64,000 nucleotides of DNA, from assembly GCA_030770425.1 (NCBI GenBank), contig JASJFT010000092.1, positions 62,001 to 126,000 on the forward strand, written 5' to 3'. Every line of letters begins with the position of its first letter. Positions within the stretch are counted from its first letter, which is position 1. This DNA comes from Darksidea phi (taxonomy: Eukaryota; Ascomycota; Dothideomycetes; Pleosporales; Lentitheciaceae). The notes below the pieces were generated by a model, which was given only the letters and a program-made list of their open reading frames with translations, made no database searches and was not told where the DNA came from. The position numbers were made by a program, and so were the translations under genes. Shown here one piece after another: positions 1-10,226 of the stretch.

Positions 1-1585
1 GAGTGGACCGTGTTGAGTGGCAAGAAGGTGAAGCCGGTATTGAGATTGAGGGTAAGAGGCCCTAGATGTGTTAGATGACTAATCAACCTACAGCGATAGC
101 AAGTCATACCGGTCTTGTGAGCCTCATACTCTGCTTGTGCTTCTGCTTTGAAAGTTTCGTTATTTGCGAGTGTTGCCGGATTCGGCCAGACATCTTGCGT
201 AACTGCTGGAATTAGTATTATAGCATCTTTTGGTCACAGTCACTTACAATTGCAGGTCAGATAGGCTTGAGGATGGTCCTGAAAGTTGTTCCCAACGCCA
301 GGCAGGTCAAGCTTCACGTCGATGTTTGCTGCTTCCAACACCTCTTTTGGGCCCACACCACTCAGCTGCAGGATTTGCGGCGTGTGCACGGCACCGGCAG
401 CCAGTACGACTTCTTTCAAAGCTTTGACAGTAACCTTGTCCTCTGGGTTGTCGCGCTGATAGATGACAACTCCTTCTACCACACTATCCGAGGATATAAG
501 AAGCGTCTCGGCTTTGTGACCAACCAACAGATGGTAGTTAGGACGGGAAACCGCCGAATCATGATAACCATAGCGTGCGTAAGATCTTGTCCGGTTCATA
601 CCATGCTCGGAAGACGGGACAAAGAAGACACCAATAGCGTTTCCGAGCGCGTGTTCCTTTGGCGTGGGAATGCCCATCTCTTTCCATGCAGCCAGAGATA
701 ACTCTGTATGCGGATTAGCAGCTGCACTAGATGCGGCATATTGAGCGCTGCCGGCCACACTCACTCTGAGTTCCCCATTGAAAGGGAGGAAAAGTGGCGT
801 GTATCGGCCCACCGCCATACGCAGCCTCATCCCACGTCCATCCGAACTTCTCCTTCTCCGCTTCAGAGGGAGCGTCAAATGTCGTGCTCTTCTTGAAATA
901 TGGGAACAGACCGTCCCACCCCCACCCGGGATTTCCTAGCTCTTCCCATGCATCGTAATCGGCTTTTGCGCCACGGCCAAAAACCATGCCTGATAAAGAT
1001 CAGCGTAAGCACATAAAGGAGAGGCTTGGCTTCTGCATTGCCCAATTAGAGGGCGCTTAGACAGCCAACGCTTGAGCTCTCCAGACAGCGATGTAACCTG
1101 CGAAACTTGAGGAAAGAGGGCGATGCTACGTACCATTCACCGCAGAGCTGCCCCCTACGACTGCACCGAGGGGGAAAGCCCAGACCTGGTTGTTAATCTC
1201 GGGTTGTGGAATGCCTGTGATGTTGAAGCGGTGTTTGGCGCAGGCACTCCGGTCGCCGGTTGTGCGGGGCTGATATATGCATGGCTCGTCGGCGATGTAG
1301 CCGAGCTCGACCACCAGCACCGTTTCTACCTGATGTGAGTGTTGGACCAAAGGACACGGTGGTTTACTGGAGCTTACTGGATGAATCCTCACTTAGGCGA
1401 TTTGCGACTGCGAGACCGCTTGTTCCACCGCCGACTACAACGTAGTCGTAGGATTCCTGAAGCTCTGCAATCGAGCGTTTAACATGCGCGCGTTCGGCGA
1501 AGTGGGCGGCGGCGTTGAGGTTGCTCGCAAAGAACGCTATCCAGAGAAATACGCCCAACGTAGTACGCCTAGCTTGAATCATCAT
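1..1585 (-). CDS. GMC-family FAD oxidoreductase, secreted (3' end beyond window)
   Basis: The product is a glucose-methanol-choline oxidoreductase (aryl-alcohol or glucose oxidase-like), a flavoenzyme oxidising alcohols or sugars; the substrate cannot be told. Splice phases give exons 1585-1378, 1325-1134, 989-765, 721-248, 205-110 and 61-1, the last running off the window. The start has a hydrophobic signal peptide (FLWIAFFASNLNA). Family motifs then appear in order: the ADP-binding loop DYVVVGGGTSGL, the GGSSAVNG signature followed by YDAWEELGNPGW, and the second GMC signature (AAGAVHTPQILQLSGVGP) before LPGVGNNFQDHP. The active-site His and partner residue lie in the missing C-terminus. 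A TATATA lies about 50 bp upstream of the ATG on the coding strand. No frame break is seen. The intron after codon 69 uses the second of two close AGs; only that one restores KTVLVVELG. Confidence in the family is high, in the substrate nil. Confidence 0.9.
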
Positions 1586-2497
1586 CTCGAAAACTAGCGG
1601 TGAGGTACTGGAGAGAGATCTGAATGCAGACTATATATTTGATTTCCGAGCTCTTCAACTGCCGCACACGGCACAGGAGTAAGCCCTCTCTTAAACGACA
1701 TGTAAGGCATTTCTTACACAGCATAGGGCCTTCGAGCAGCCGCGCGCCTGCCGTTGGCTAGAGCTGTTCCGGATGTTTGCCCGTAAGTCGCAGGACTCAA
1801 TTTGCTGCATGAGGCGCATATTGGAAGAGGCGTCGTCGTATTGAGAGCAGCAAATGAGGGCGGGGTTCGGAAGGAAGAGGCGGTGTGAATCGACTTGGAA
1901 ATTCGTACGGGAGAACTCAGGAAGATGAGGATGCTTGTGCGATGCTAGTCATTAATAGCCGCCTGGGCTTCGGTATGATTGACATTGTGGTATAGCGACC
2001 ATAATACTAGCGCCGAAGCCGCCGTGGGAACGACGGTTCCGCCTCTGTCAGCCCGCCCTACAAGGGGGGTCTCTCCTACCTTGGTGAAAAATTGGTATAG
2101 AATCGGAGTATCACAGATAAGGCAAAGATTGTCAGAGCCATGGGTAAATGTTCAGTACATGGCATTGGGGCTTGCCCCTCCACGCCGGTATTTGCTGACA
2201 CGGTTCGCCACGATAGCCACTCGCAATCTTTGTTCTGTATATTCCGCAGCCCGGTTGAAGCTGAACAAAATAGTTGGCAAAAACATCTAGATGTAGGACT
2301 GATAGGGGTGCTTTTCGCAAAGACTACCTTCGGTAATGTATGGCTCAGCACGTCGGAACCAGATTTGGGTCCGAGAAGTGCCGCCTCGGGCCGCAACTTG
2401 GAGCTTCGCGTTGCATCATGTTTTCGATATAATTCAACCACGCTCCCCCTCATACTTCCCTCTCTAGACTTTGTTCGCCTGTATATATGCTTATGCC
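1586..2497. other. Intergenic, divergent promoters
   Basis: About 0.9 kb separates the start of the leftward oxidoreductase from the start of the rightward AhpD-like gene, so it must hold both promoters. Short open frames here lack family motifs and splice logic. I see no RNA gene or repeat. Confidence 0.5.
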
Positions 2498-3399
2498 ATG
2501 TCGAAGCTCGGGTCGAGCGTCAAAGCGCTCATCAATGCAGCCCACGCGCGACCTGGCCCAATCCCAGCTCCCCGCCATATTGAAGCTATATACAGGAAGA
2601 TCGAGAATGAAGCAACAGAACAGAAGCTCGGGCGACCGTCATGGCTTGCGCTATCGACGGCGGCGACCATGACTATGAACTCGCCCGAGTCCATGTCTGT
2701 CTTGTTCGATGCAGCGAGCGCGTCCAAGCCGGACAGCGAGCGTGTCGCGATAGCAGAGCTCATGCGCGAGGTCGGCCTCAAGTGCATTGGCTTCAATGGC
2801 GTAAGTATCTGCATCTTTCTCTCCTCCAGCACCGCTTACAATCCTCGTAGGTACCGCGCACGATAAACATGCTCAATGCCTTCCGGTCAGCCCTTCCTGA
2901 CTCGGTCGTACGCTCCCTCAACACCACCCCGTCCCGCCTACCCACACCCTCCAACGTCGACTCGATAAACACACGAGGCCGCGCGCTATGGAACTCGATA
3001 TACCGGCCTCTTGAGACCAAGCTGGAGCATAAACTAGCAGATGCGCATCCGGATCTGCCCGTCTTCATCATCAGCAGCGAGTACGGCGCGCTGTTCAGCG
3101 ACCCGCCTCGCTCCGGTGGCGCCAATGTCGGCAGGATCACGACGAGCCTTGTGGCGGTTGCTTGCTTACGGGCGCAACAGGGCGTCGGCCCCCAGGTCCT
3201 CAGCCATGTGTTTGGCTTGCGCAAGGCATGGGAAGATGGCACGTGGAGGTCGGAGCCCGAAGCGGGAGAAGAGGACGCCGTTAAGTGGCTGGTTAGCGAC
3301 GAGGGCTGCACGTGGGTGCTCGAAAAGGTGGATGAAGTTGTTGAGGCTCTTGGTGGTGGGCAAGGCTCAACGTTTGCGCCCTTCAAAGCCAAGCTATAG
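2498..3399 (+). CDS. AhpD/carboxymuconolactone decarboxylase-like protein
   Basis: Two exons, 2498-2800 and 2851-3399, joined in phase 0 across a 50-bp GTAAGT...TAG intron, give about 283 residues. The start ATG sits in GCCATGTCG and the N-terminus ([20 protein letters not shown]) has no signal peptide. The junction reads [18 protein letters not shown], which resembles the AhpD-like fold of CMD proteins, where a conserved G-x-P-R-x-x-N segment follows the active helix. The classical CxxC of peroxidase-type AhpD is absent; a single Cys occurs in LKCIGF, so peroxidase activity is not implied. Fungal proteins of this length and layout are usually called carboxymuconolactone decarboxylase-like or mitochondrial hypothetical. 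The gene model is firm; the family call rests on pattern memory. Confidence 0.7.
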
Positions 3400-3829
3400 A
3401 TGGCGTCTTCTCACCGCACAATGTCAACAATACCCACCCTCAGTACAATCACATACGGTATTATCATGCCGAGTACGGGTTGCCATTGTTGGAAACGCAT
3501 CTGAGATATGCGTCCTGACCGGCTTTGATGCGTCTTGATCAGCTTCTTCAAAGTCAAGTTTTTCCTTCATGCAATCTCGTCATCCTTCCGCGTCCATCCA
3601 ACATCAACCAATGATGGAAATATCATTCTGCACCCCCAGTCTTTCTGATTGCGCGTGTTTCCGTCGAAGACGTCCGCACGCACACATCTACGTCTGTCAA
3701 TGTATGCACTAGAGGAACATTCGGGTTATAGTGCATATCTCATAACAATTTTTAGTATAGTACCTAGAGGAAGCACTTGAGAATTCGATGGTAACCAAGC
3801 GGGGCTAACTGGAGCAAGTAGTTTTGCCA
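3400..3829. other. Intergenic
   Basis: 3' flank of the AhpD-like gene facing the 3' end of a leftward fragment. Nothing else is recognised. Confidence 0.4.
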
Positions 3830-4155
3830 TTAGAGCTCTTCATGTTCTCCCTCACCGTTAGCCGCTGCACTTGGCCACTTATCGCCCGGCAACAACTTGT
3901 CCGCCATCATGTCCTCCGCCTTATGAATCCAACTCGGCTCAGGCCCACTCTTAAATAACTGGAAGTAAGAAGGAACGTAACAAAGATACGCTTTGCCATG
4001 TATTGGGCCATAAAGGTGACGCGATGAGATCTGAGGGAAAGCATTTTCGAATCGTAGGTAAGAGCGTTGTCAGTCCATTAGCAGGAACAACGGACATCCC
4101 ACTCACCGTCGACTTCAATACCAACCCCCTCTTATATCCGCACGTCTGGATCTCA
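3830..4155 (-). CDS. 3' exons of an unrecognised gene (5' end unclear)
   Basis: Two exons read cleanly: 4155-4107 and 4030-3830, joined in phase 0 across a 76-bp GTGAGT...CAG intron. They encode a peptide running ...CGYKRGLVLKST-ISSRHLYG to PGDKWPSAAANGEGEHEEL and a TAA. The composition (LCYVPSYFQLFKSGPEPSW) is protein-like and the final 67 codons are open. The 5' end is the problem: the acceptor before 4155 would need a 24-bp intron to reach the nearest ATG, shorter than any fungal intron I would accept, and another plausible leftward coding stretch (about 4345-4215) does not join in phase. It is either the tail of a gene with an unresolved upstream exon or a remnant. I do not recognise the family. 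Confidence 0.35.
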
Positions 4156-4381
4156 CTAGCATTCGTTTATATCACTTACCACACATCCATATCACTCATT
4201 TCAGAATATGTCTCTCCGCGCCCCCGACAGCAGAAAAGCGGCAAATGCACATTCCGCCTCCCTCCAAACTCTCTTCAAGCCGGTCATGACGAAGCAGAAA
4301 AAATCGTCTACCGTGTAATACCAGGGCGATCCATCTCAAGATGGCAAATCGACTAATGCGCTAGGCACTTCTCGAGATACT

Positions 4382-5028
4382 GTGGCACTTGGGGGGGAAA
4401 AACAGGTGGGAAATTGGGATTTTGAGCATACCATGGTGTGTATCGCAGCTCATGCGTACGAGAAGTCGAATAGTTCAGGTTATGTCGGCGAGCTGATTTG
4501 TCAAAGGCAGACCAGTATTCATGAGCTTAACGAAGTTGAGAAAGCAGTGCCTTCCACCGGACGCAAACAATATCCTAATCATCGCAGGGATCGAGAAGTA
4601 TCGTACAATTGGGCATTGTTTCGGTAGTCAGTGGTATCGAGGAGATGGAGCTCGGGTGTGGTGGATTACGCAACTGATGGTGATGCCGCAGTACCGCAAT
4701 CAGTTGAAAGCCACGAGGGTGAGAGCACTTCCCCTCAGTCTTACGGCTGCTTGCGACGCAGATGCGAACGTAGATGCGAACGTAGATGCTACGAGCCCTC
4801 GTCGAGCACTACGACATCGGAAGAGCAAAACTCGCAGTGAGGGACCATGTTGGCGTCGAGGCGCTTCCTTCGAGAACAGAATGGGAACATCGTCCCAAAG
4901 CATTCGCACACGTGCCATTGAGCGGAGCCGCCTACATCCCGTTGTTGCGGTCGTCGCCAGTCCAATTTGTCCGTAACACCAAGCTTTGGACGTCCCCCTT
5001 TGATAGCTTATACATCGTTTTGAATTGA
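4382..5028 (+). pseudogene. Decayed GNAT-family N-acetyltransferase
   Basis: Pieces of a fungal acyl-CoA N-acyltransferase can be followed rightward but in different frames. They start near 4490 with GELICQRQTSIHELNEVEKA, shift frame near 4548 to LPPDANNILIIAG, continue through VWWITQLMVMPQYRNQLKA (about 4656-4715), then reappear in the third frame near 4786-5000, ending in SSPVQFVRNTKLW. The WITQLMV-x-PQYRNQ stretch resembles the beta4/acetyl-CoA-binding P-loop entry of GNAT proteins, normally followed by R/Q-x-x-G-x-G/A. Here that loop reads RNQLKATR, without the glycines. At least two frameshifts with no room for introns make it a pseudogene. A 12-bp tandem repeat (GATGCGAACGTA) at about 4759-4788 lies inside and may have caused one shift. 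The family call is an inference from motif order. Confidence 0.5.
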
Positions 5029-6416
5029 TTATACCGAGCCGAAGACCGCATTAGGAACGGTTATGTTTGTTATGATTAAGCGTATCCACGAGACTTAGAA
5101 ATGGACTTTCGGGAGCCTGGATGAAGGGTGCGAATACCTATGCGTCTTAGCATACAAACGGAACCTAGACTACGATTATATGCCTCGGTCTCCCGGCATA
5201 CAGGCAATTGCGACACAAGAGCTGCCAGACAGACGCATCTTTTTAACTCAACCAGGGTCAGATTGTGGGCGGCAGCTCACGCCTCCCGTACAGTACGCTC
5301 AACTTGACAGAGCGCTCTTGAACGAGCCGAAATACATCTAGTATAGCCCAAGGCCGAACCTTGCAGCTTCGTAGGTATACAGAGACGAATATGATACAGA
5401 GATCTTTGTCGAAGCTTAGGCGTTGTTGATGAGGAATCCTTCAGGTGTTATTGCTGCTATGGATCCTAAGCCGTTCCCGTCCGATCTTTACTCCATATAT
5501 AACACCGATGGATCTCGTCCCATAACGGCATGGTGGCAGCTGAAAGCATGTATGGAGCTTGATGAGGAGGATCCGGATGTGGTCGTGGAGCAGGAGCAAG
5601 AGCAGGAACAGGAGTAGGAAGCTAGGCTGTTGCTTCTGCAAGCGGTCCATTTCTTAGAGCTAGTATAGGCAGCCCATATGCGGGCGACGCCGCGGGTGCC
5701 AATGCGCTTATCAAGTGCTCCAGACTTGAGAGGCCTGGCGATGCATGTTTGGCTGGACGATGATGGCAATATCTAGATAGTCCGGGCTAGATAGTCAAAG
5801 AATGGTAATCAGAATACGCAGTCGACGAGGAATGAGTCCGGCCGGTGCGTGAGACGCGCCTCCACGACGGTGTATACAACTGTGACGTCGCGGCTCACAA
5901 GATCAGTCGCTTAATAAACTCAGGGGAACAAGTCCACACGTGTACGAGAAATGAGCGATACGATCAGCATTGTCGCTAAGCTTCGCCGCGCGCTGACACT
6001 GAATGCAATCTCGACGCACTGAGTAACGAGCAGCGAGAGCGGAAAAGGGCAATAAACGGAGAGAGATGCGTTGGGTGGTGGAGCTGTGGGGGCGGCAACT
6101 CTAGCTGATTAGCGGAACTTAGCGTGTCTCCTAGCGTGTCAGAGCGTCCATCTAGGAAAAGTGCGGCCGCGTCTCATGTCGTCACTTATTCGTTCATGCA
6201 ACACTGGAATCATTTGGCACATAGCATTGAGTGGGTTTGAAAAAAAGAAACGATCTCCATTCATGACCGTGTACATCGACAGGGTATTATGAGCCCGCAA
6301 GCTCAGGTATCCATCTATGGTAAGTTAAACAATACAACCGAGAGAAAGAGGAACCGCATCAGCCGTCAGAAGACCGGATGATCCGCACTTTGTTCGAAAG
6401 ACGCTAGACACAACGC
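5029..6416. other. Gene-poor stretch with a small E/Q-rich open frame
   Basis: About 1.4 kb with no convincing gene. A 64-codon rightward frame at 5423-5617 ends in alternating Glu-Gln encoded by a CAGGAGCAAGAG-like repeat (about 5590-5615). It has no recognisable domain and may be a remnant. The last 100 bp form the 3' flank of the GH17 gene. Confidence 0.4.
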
Positions 6417-7568
6417 TTATGCCATCCAGGCAGCGACCGCCAACACCATCGACAAGCCCAAAGCGATCGTGTTCAACCTCGCCACATTGGCGCTTGAAGG
6501 CGCTTGTGTGGGCGCAGGCGTGCTCTGCGCGCTTTCACTGTTTTGATTGCTCTCGTTGCTGATGGGAGACTCGGTGGGAGTGGCATTGTTGACGGGAGTA
6601 GGGGCGGCAGCCTTTGCTGGGCAGGTCAGGTTGAACTTGGGGACGGCATCGAGTTCAGGGTCGATGCCGAACTTCATCTTGTTCTCCGGGTTGGAGTCGC
6701 GTAGGATGTACCAGAACGTATTGGTCTTGCCGAAAAGCGAGCATCCGATATCGTCCCAGTACTTCTTCGCATTCTCAACCGACGGCACGGCCGAGTTCCA
6801 CTTGGGGCCTGTGGTCGGCCAGCCCGTCTCGGTGATCCATATAGGCTTGTCGCCAACGGCCTTCTCGGTCGCATTGAGCGAGGCTTGGAAGATGGCGGCA
6901 GCGTTGTCGATCTCGTTGGTCATCTGGATATTGTTGCCGTTCTCGTAGTATGGGAATGTGTTCACACCGACAAAGTCTACTGCATCGATGACAGCCTTGT
7001 TCGACGAGTTGGCCCAGGCGGTCCAGGTGTCGACGTGGCCGACGGGGGTCTTGGCGAGTGCGGTGCCCTTCAGTTTGTCCCGCGTGTCCTTGATGAAGCC
7101 GATGATGGTTGTGCCCTCCTGTCCGACGCCCACCTCGTTCTTAACACCGTCTTCCGAGACGCGATACAGGTCCTCGCTGCCAACGGAGATGCCCACAACA
7201 AGGTCGGTGAAGTCCTTGCCGTATTGCTTGATCGCGTTGCTCAACGCGTTGAGCTCGTTATCAATGTTGGTCGTGCCCGAGGTCCACATGCCCAGAAGGA
7301 TCTTGGTCTTGGTCTTGACCGCAGCGGGGAAGGCTTCGATGGGCGAGTCTTTTGTGTCGCCCTGGATGTTGGTGTACAGACGGACGCTGTTGAAGGTGCC
7401 GGGCGAGTTTTGTAGCTTCTGCGCGGTCGTGAACTCCTTCTCGAAATCCGCCTGTTTCTTGATCTTGCCAGCATCGGTCGTGGCGCCGGAATTGAACCCG
7501 AGGTATTTCTCCTGCGCGGCTACGCCAGCGACTGACGCCGCGAGGGCGGCAACTGTTCCGAAACGCAT
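6417..7568 (-). CDS. GPI-anchored GH17 endo-1,3-beta-glucanase
   Basis: An uninterrupted 383-residue frame. It is a glycoside hydrolase family 17 beta-1,3-glucanase/transglycosylase that would remodel cell-wall beta-1,3-glucan at the cell surface. Residues 1-19 (MRFGTVAALAASVAGVAA) are a signal peptide. The GH17 barrel spans about 22-315. The likely acid/base Glu is E132 in VGISVGSEDLY and the likely nucleophile Glu is E247 in PIWITETGWP. A Pro/Thr/Ser/Asn-rich linker (about 320-358) precedes a C-terminal hydrophobic tail after SSANVAR, typical of a GPI signal. The ATG at 7568 is chosen because it begins the signal peptide; the frame extends upstream only three codons to a TTG. N-x-S/T sites (NSS, NAT, NES, NLT) fit a secreted glycoprotein. 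Closest known relatives are EglC/Bgl2-type proteins; I do not assign a symbol. Confidence 0.93.
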   Translation of the reverse strand: MRFGTVAALAASVAGVAAQEKYLGFNSGATTDAGKIKKQADFEKEFTTAQKLQNSPGTFNSVRLYTNIQGDTKDSPIEAFPAAVKTKTKILLGMWTSGTTNIDNELNALSNAIKQYGKDFTDLVVGISVGSEDLYRVSEDGVKNEVGVGQEGTTIIGFIKDTRDKLKGTALAKTPVGHVDTWTAWANSSNKAVIDAVDFVGVNTFPYYENGNNIQMTNEIDNAAAIFQASLNATEKAVGDKPIWITETGWPTTGPKWNSAVPSVENAKKYWDDIGCSLFGKTNTFWYILRDSNPENKMKFGIDPELDAVPKFNLTCPAKAAAPTPVNNATPTESPISNESNQNSESAQSTPAPTQAPSSANVARLNTIALGLSMVLAVAAWMA

Positions 7569-8225
7569 GATGAACAAGGAAGGTAAGGAATGACGTGAAG
7601 AGAGGGCTAAAGAGCGAGGTGTAAGATCGAACAGTAAAAAAGAGGGTCGAAGTGGTTAAGAGAGCTGGAGATGGGGATCTGCGGCGCGAGCCTCCTAGTA
7701 CCTTATGATGGTGTGGGCGCCCAACGCAGGGCCCTGCATAGGGGCAACACTGAAATTATTGGCTCCTTCGGGAAACCAGAGGCGTTGGCGAAACCCTGCA
7801 CAACGGTAAGCTGGGGCGGCCATCCTGGCTCTGCGGTTTTGTTTGGTCGCCTGGGGCATGTCTCGCGCCGATAAACGTGGCGTAGCCGCATGCTAACGGC
7901 TGGCTATTCTTGGGGGCCGTGTTTGCTTGTCGCGGGGAGGTCGAGGCTGAAACGCATGACATTCGCCGCGAGGCACAGTTGTAGAGCGTCGAATATTAAG
8001 TACCCGACGGTTCTTTTCCCGACGGAACTTTCACCAGATCGAGGAAGATATCTGTTCTCGCGCGAGTGTTTGCCGCGTCGCACAAAACCGCGGAAAGCCT
8101 GGTGAATGAGTAATAACTCGCCTGTCCCGCGCCTCAAGTCATGCAAACGCCGACTACACGCCGGCCCAGGTCCGACATGGCCTAAGTGAGCGTGCGGAAT
8201 CCGTTGAAGATGAATAGGAAGTGTT
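7569..8225. other. Upstream region of the GH17 gene
   Basis: Promoter region of the leftward glucanase gene. Open frames on both strands (up to 80 codons) are mutually overlapping and have no motif. No gene is called. Confidence 0.4.
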
Positions 8226-8334
8226 GGAGTGGTGAGTGGTGAGTGATGAGTGGTGAGTGGCTAGTGGTGAGTGGCTAGTGGTGAGTGGCTAGTGGTGAGT
8301 GGCTAGTGGTGAGTGGCTAGTGGTGAGTGGTGAA
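8226..8334. repeat. 14-bp minisatellite (GTGAGTGGCTAGTG)
   Basis: A tandem array built on GTGAGTGGCTAGTG. About five near-identical copies run from about 8257 to 8325, flanked by shorter GAGTGGT-type variants (GGTGAGTGGTGAGTGATGAG). It lies between the GH17 promoter and the truncated F-box gene. Confidence 0.85.
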
Positions 8335-8532
8335 TGCCCGGCCGCGCCTTCCTACTGTCTACCCAACAGCTGACAACGACGTCCTCATCCTCGTGTCGTC
8401 ACGTGGGCAATTCGACTTCACTGGACAAGTGCCTCACATGCACAATCACTTCGAAATTTCCTCTCAAGCGCGGAAAATGTGCGTCTGGTAGCTGATGCCC
8501 ACGTCGCATGGCACCTTTCAACAACCCTCGCC

Positions 8533-8793
8533 ATGGCTCGTCCCGCGTCGCTCCCGCCGCCTCGTCTAGATGAGCTTCCTGCCGAGCTAGTTGAGGAGAC
8601 TGCGCGCAACCTAAGCAATGCTTCACTACTCGCCCTGGGAGCAACATCTCGGACACTCCGTCGGAAATCTTATTACGTCTACGGCGAGCGCTTCTTCCAC
8701 ACTCTCAAGTTCTGCCTGCATCTCTTTAGCCTGCAAGCGCTCACCGACAACGCGAACCATCCCCTCCTCGCCAAGCATGTGATAATACTATAA
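8533..8793 (+). pseudogene. F-box protein, truncated after the F-box
   Basis: The ATG at 8533 (CCATGG context) opens a frame of 86 codons. Residues 10-45 form an F-box (LDELPAELVEETARNLSNAS, then LLALGATSRTLRR), the motif that binds Skp1 in SCF ubiquitin ligases. The text continues like the usual fungal F-box protein (LQALTDNANHPLLAKHV) and then stops with TAA after VIIL at 8791-8793. Such proteins normally have 300 or more residues with a substrate-binding C-terminus. Downstream sequence to about 9000 shows other-frame pieces but no clean continuation. I read it as a truncated gene; a short F-box-only product is possible. Confidence 0.6.
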
Positions 8794-9977
8794 CACTTCT
8801 ACAATTTACGACCTGGACAATTTTAGTACACTTTTGAACAGTGCATGTCCCTTATACCTTGTGTATGTTGCCAACGGCAGCTATGAAAACCTTACAGCCG
8901 GCTTCCGACAACTCGCCATTATGACAGTCTCCTTTGAAACGAGCATAATCATCCTCGCCATTACTTAACTCACCATCTAACCGCTTCTTATCCGCTTCCT
9001 TTCTCTGTAAGGTTGTGACGTTGGGCGACGCTAGTGGACAGGATCCGTTTGTAAAAGTATACATTAATTGTCTCAGAGGCGAAGGGTAAGACAATCCTTC
9101 ATGACCTGAACTTAGAATCATTGTTGGTGATGCGATCGCCGTGTATATCCTATTCAGCTAGCACCCTCTCCATCAAAGGAACACCCTTGGGGGCTCCGAC
9201 AGGCCCACTCAACCAAACTGTATTGAGCCCAGCTACACTCTTTGGACCTGGTAGCTGTGTTCTAGCGAAACCATCCATACGAGGTTTCGTGGTATGAGGG
9301 CAATCTCGTCGAATGTGTTTTGCCATGAAGTGTGGTAGTTGCTTCAATAGTGAGCCGGGTATGGAAGCGACGCCATTGTAGAATTGATATTCGGCGGCTT
9401 TGAGCCAAGTTCTGGAAAACTTGAGCATATCGCTGAGTGTTTTGCACCCCCACCAGCACCGGCTATAGTGTTGTCGCCGACCTGAGCGTCGCCAATGCGC
9501 ACTGGAGAGCCATTGCTAGGTGCGCCGTATGGTTTTGATACGCTATCATTACCAGCAAGGTTCTGGCCAGTGCCTGTTGGTTTCATGTCTAGGGGATCAA
9601 AGATGCGTGAATGTGGCGTCTCATTCCAGGTCGACCGGAAGATTCTTGAATGACTATTTCGTGACCAAGGTTGAGTCCCGAAATTCGCCACGGAATGTTT
9701 TAACAGGCATTAGACCATTGGCCAGTTTCATCCTGCCCTGAAAAGGGATGAGGATGTTGGTGTTACTCTGCAGCCAGGAGTGGTTTATTTGTAAGTCCGT
9801 TTGATGTTGCAAAGCACAACCGGAGGACGATGCATAGACTAGAATAAACTAGCGGATTAGTGAAGCCGCGTATTTACTGAATTGTATCGGAGCGCTGTGA
9901 AAACATAGTCGACGTTGGGGTTTAGTTGCTTTATGCGCCACGGCTGCCGTGCATACCATGACTGAGAAACAGATGTA
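8794..9977. other. Gene-poor stretch, possible F-box gene remnants
   Basis: Leftward frames of about 90-115 codons occur at 8852-9121, 9150-9428 and 9344-9691. They overlap each other, lack motifs and show no matching introns. The first 200 bp may be decayed continuation of the F-box gene. No gene is called. Confidence 0.35.
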
Positions 9978-10100
9978 CCTTCGGGGCTCAAGATGATTTT
10001 CAGTCACCTGATCTAGCGTTCCTAATCATATTGCAAAAAGCTGTTACCATACATAGGAACGCTAGATCAGATGACTGAAAATCGTCTTGGGCCCCGAAGC
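9978..10100. mobile_element. 123-bp foldback element, MITE-like, flanked by TA
   Basis: Two 46-bp arms, 9979-10024 and 10054-10099, are reverse complements with three mismatches, around a 29-bp spacer. The left arm begins CTTCGGGGCTCAAGATG and the right arm ends GGGCCCCGAAG. All three mismatches are C/T transitions. The dinucleotide TA lies directly outside on both sides (9976-9977 and 10101-10102), as expected for a Tc1/mariner-type miniature element. It has no coding capacity and sits about 125 bp upstream of the rhomboid gene. A transcribed hairpin is the alternative reading. Confidence 0.6.
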
Positions 10101-10226
10101 TAGTGAAGTCAGTATGCAAAGTAGACTGTGCTAATCCCAATTTGGCTTAGTGGGGCGGTCCGTTCCTGCATTGACGCGCCGCCTCACCTCCAACCACCTT
10201 CATTATCCTAGAGCAGAATCATCTCA

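Noticed and set aside
4156..4190. 24-bp intron that would give the 3830-4155 fragment an ATG
   Set aside because: Phase fits, but 24 bp is below the length fungal spliceosomes are known to handle; left unresolved.
6547..7593. Long rightward open frames (133, 176 and 211 codons) opposite the glucanase gene
   Set aside because: They are antisense to a clear GH17 coding sequence with signal peptide and catalytic motifs; GC-rich coding DNA leaves such frames open.
8226..8334. CRISPR array
   Set aside because: The repeats are 14 bp in direct tandem with no unique spacers, and the genome is eukaryotic.
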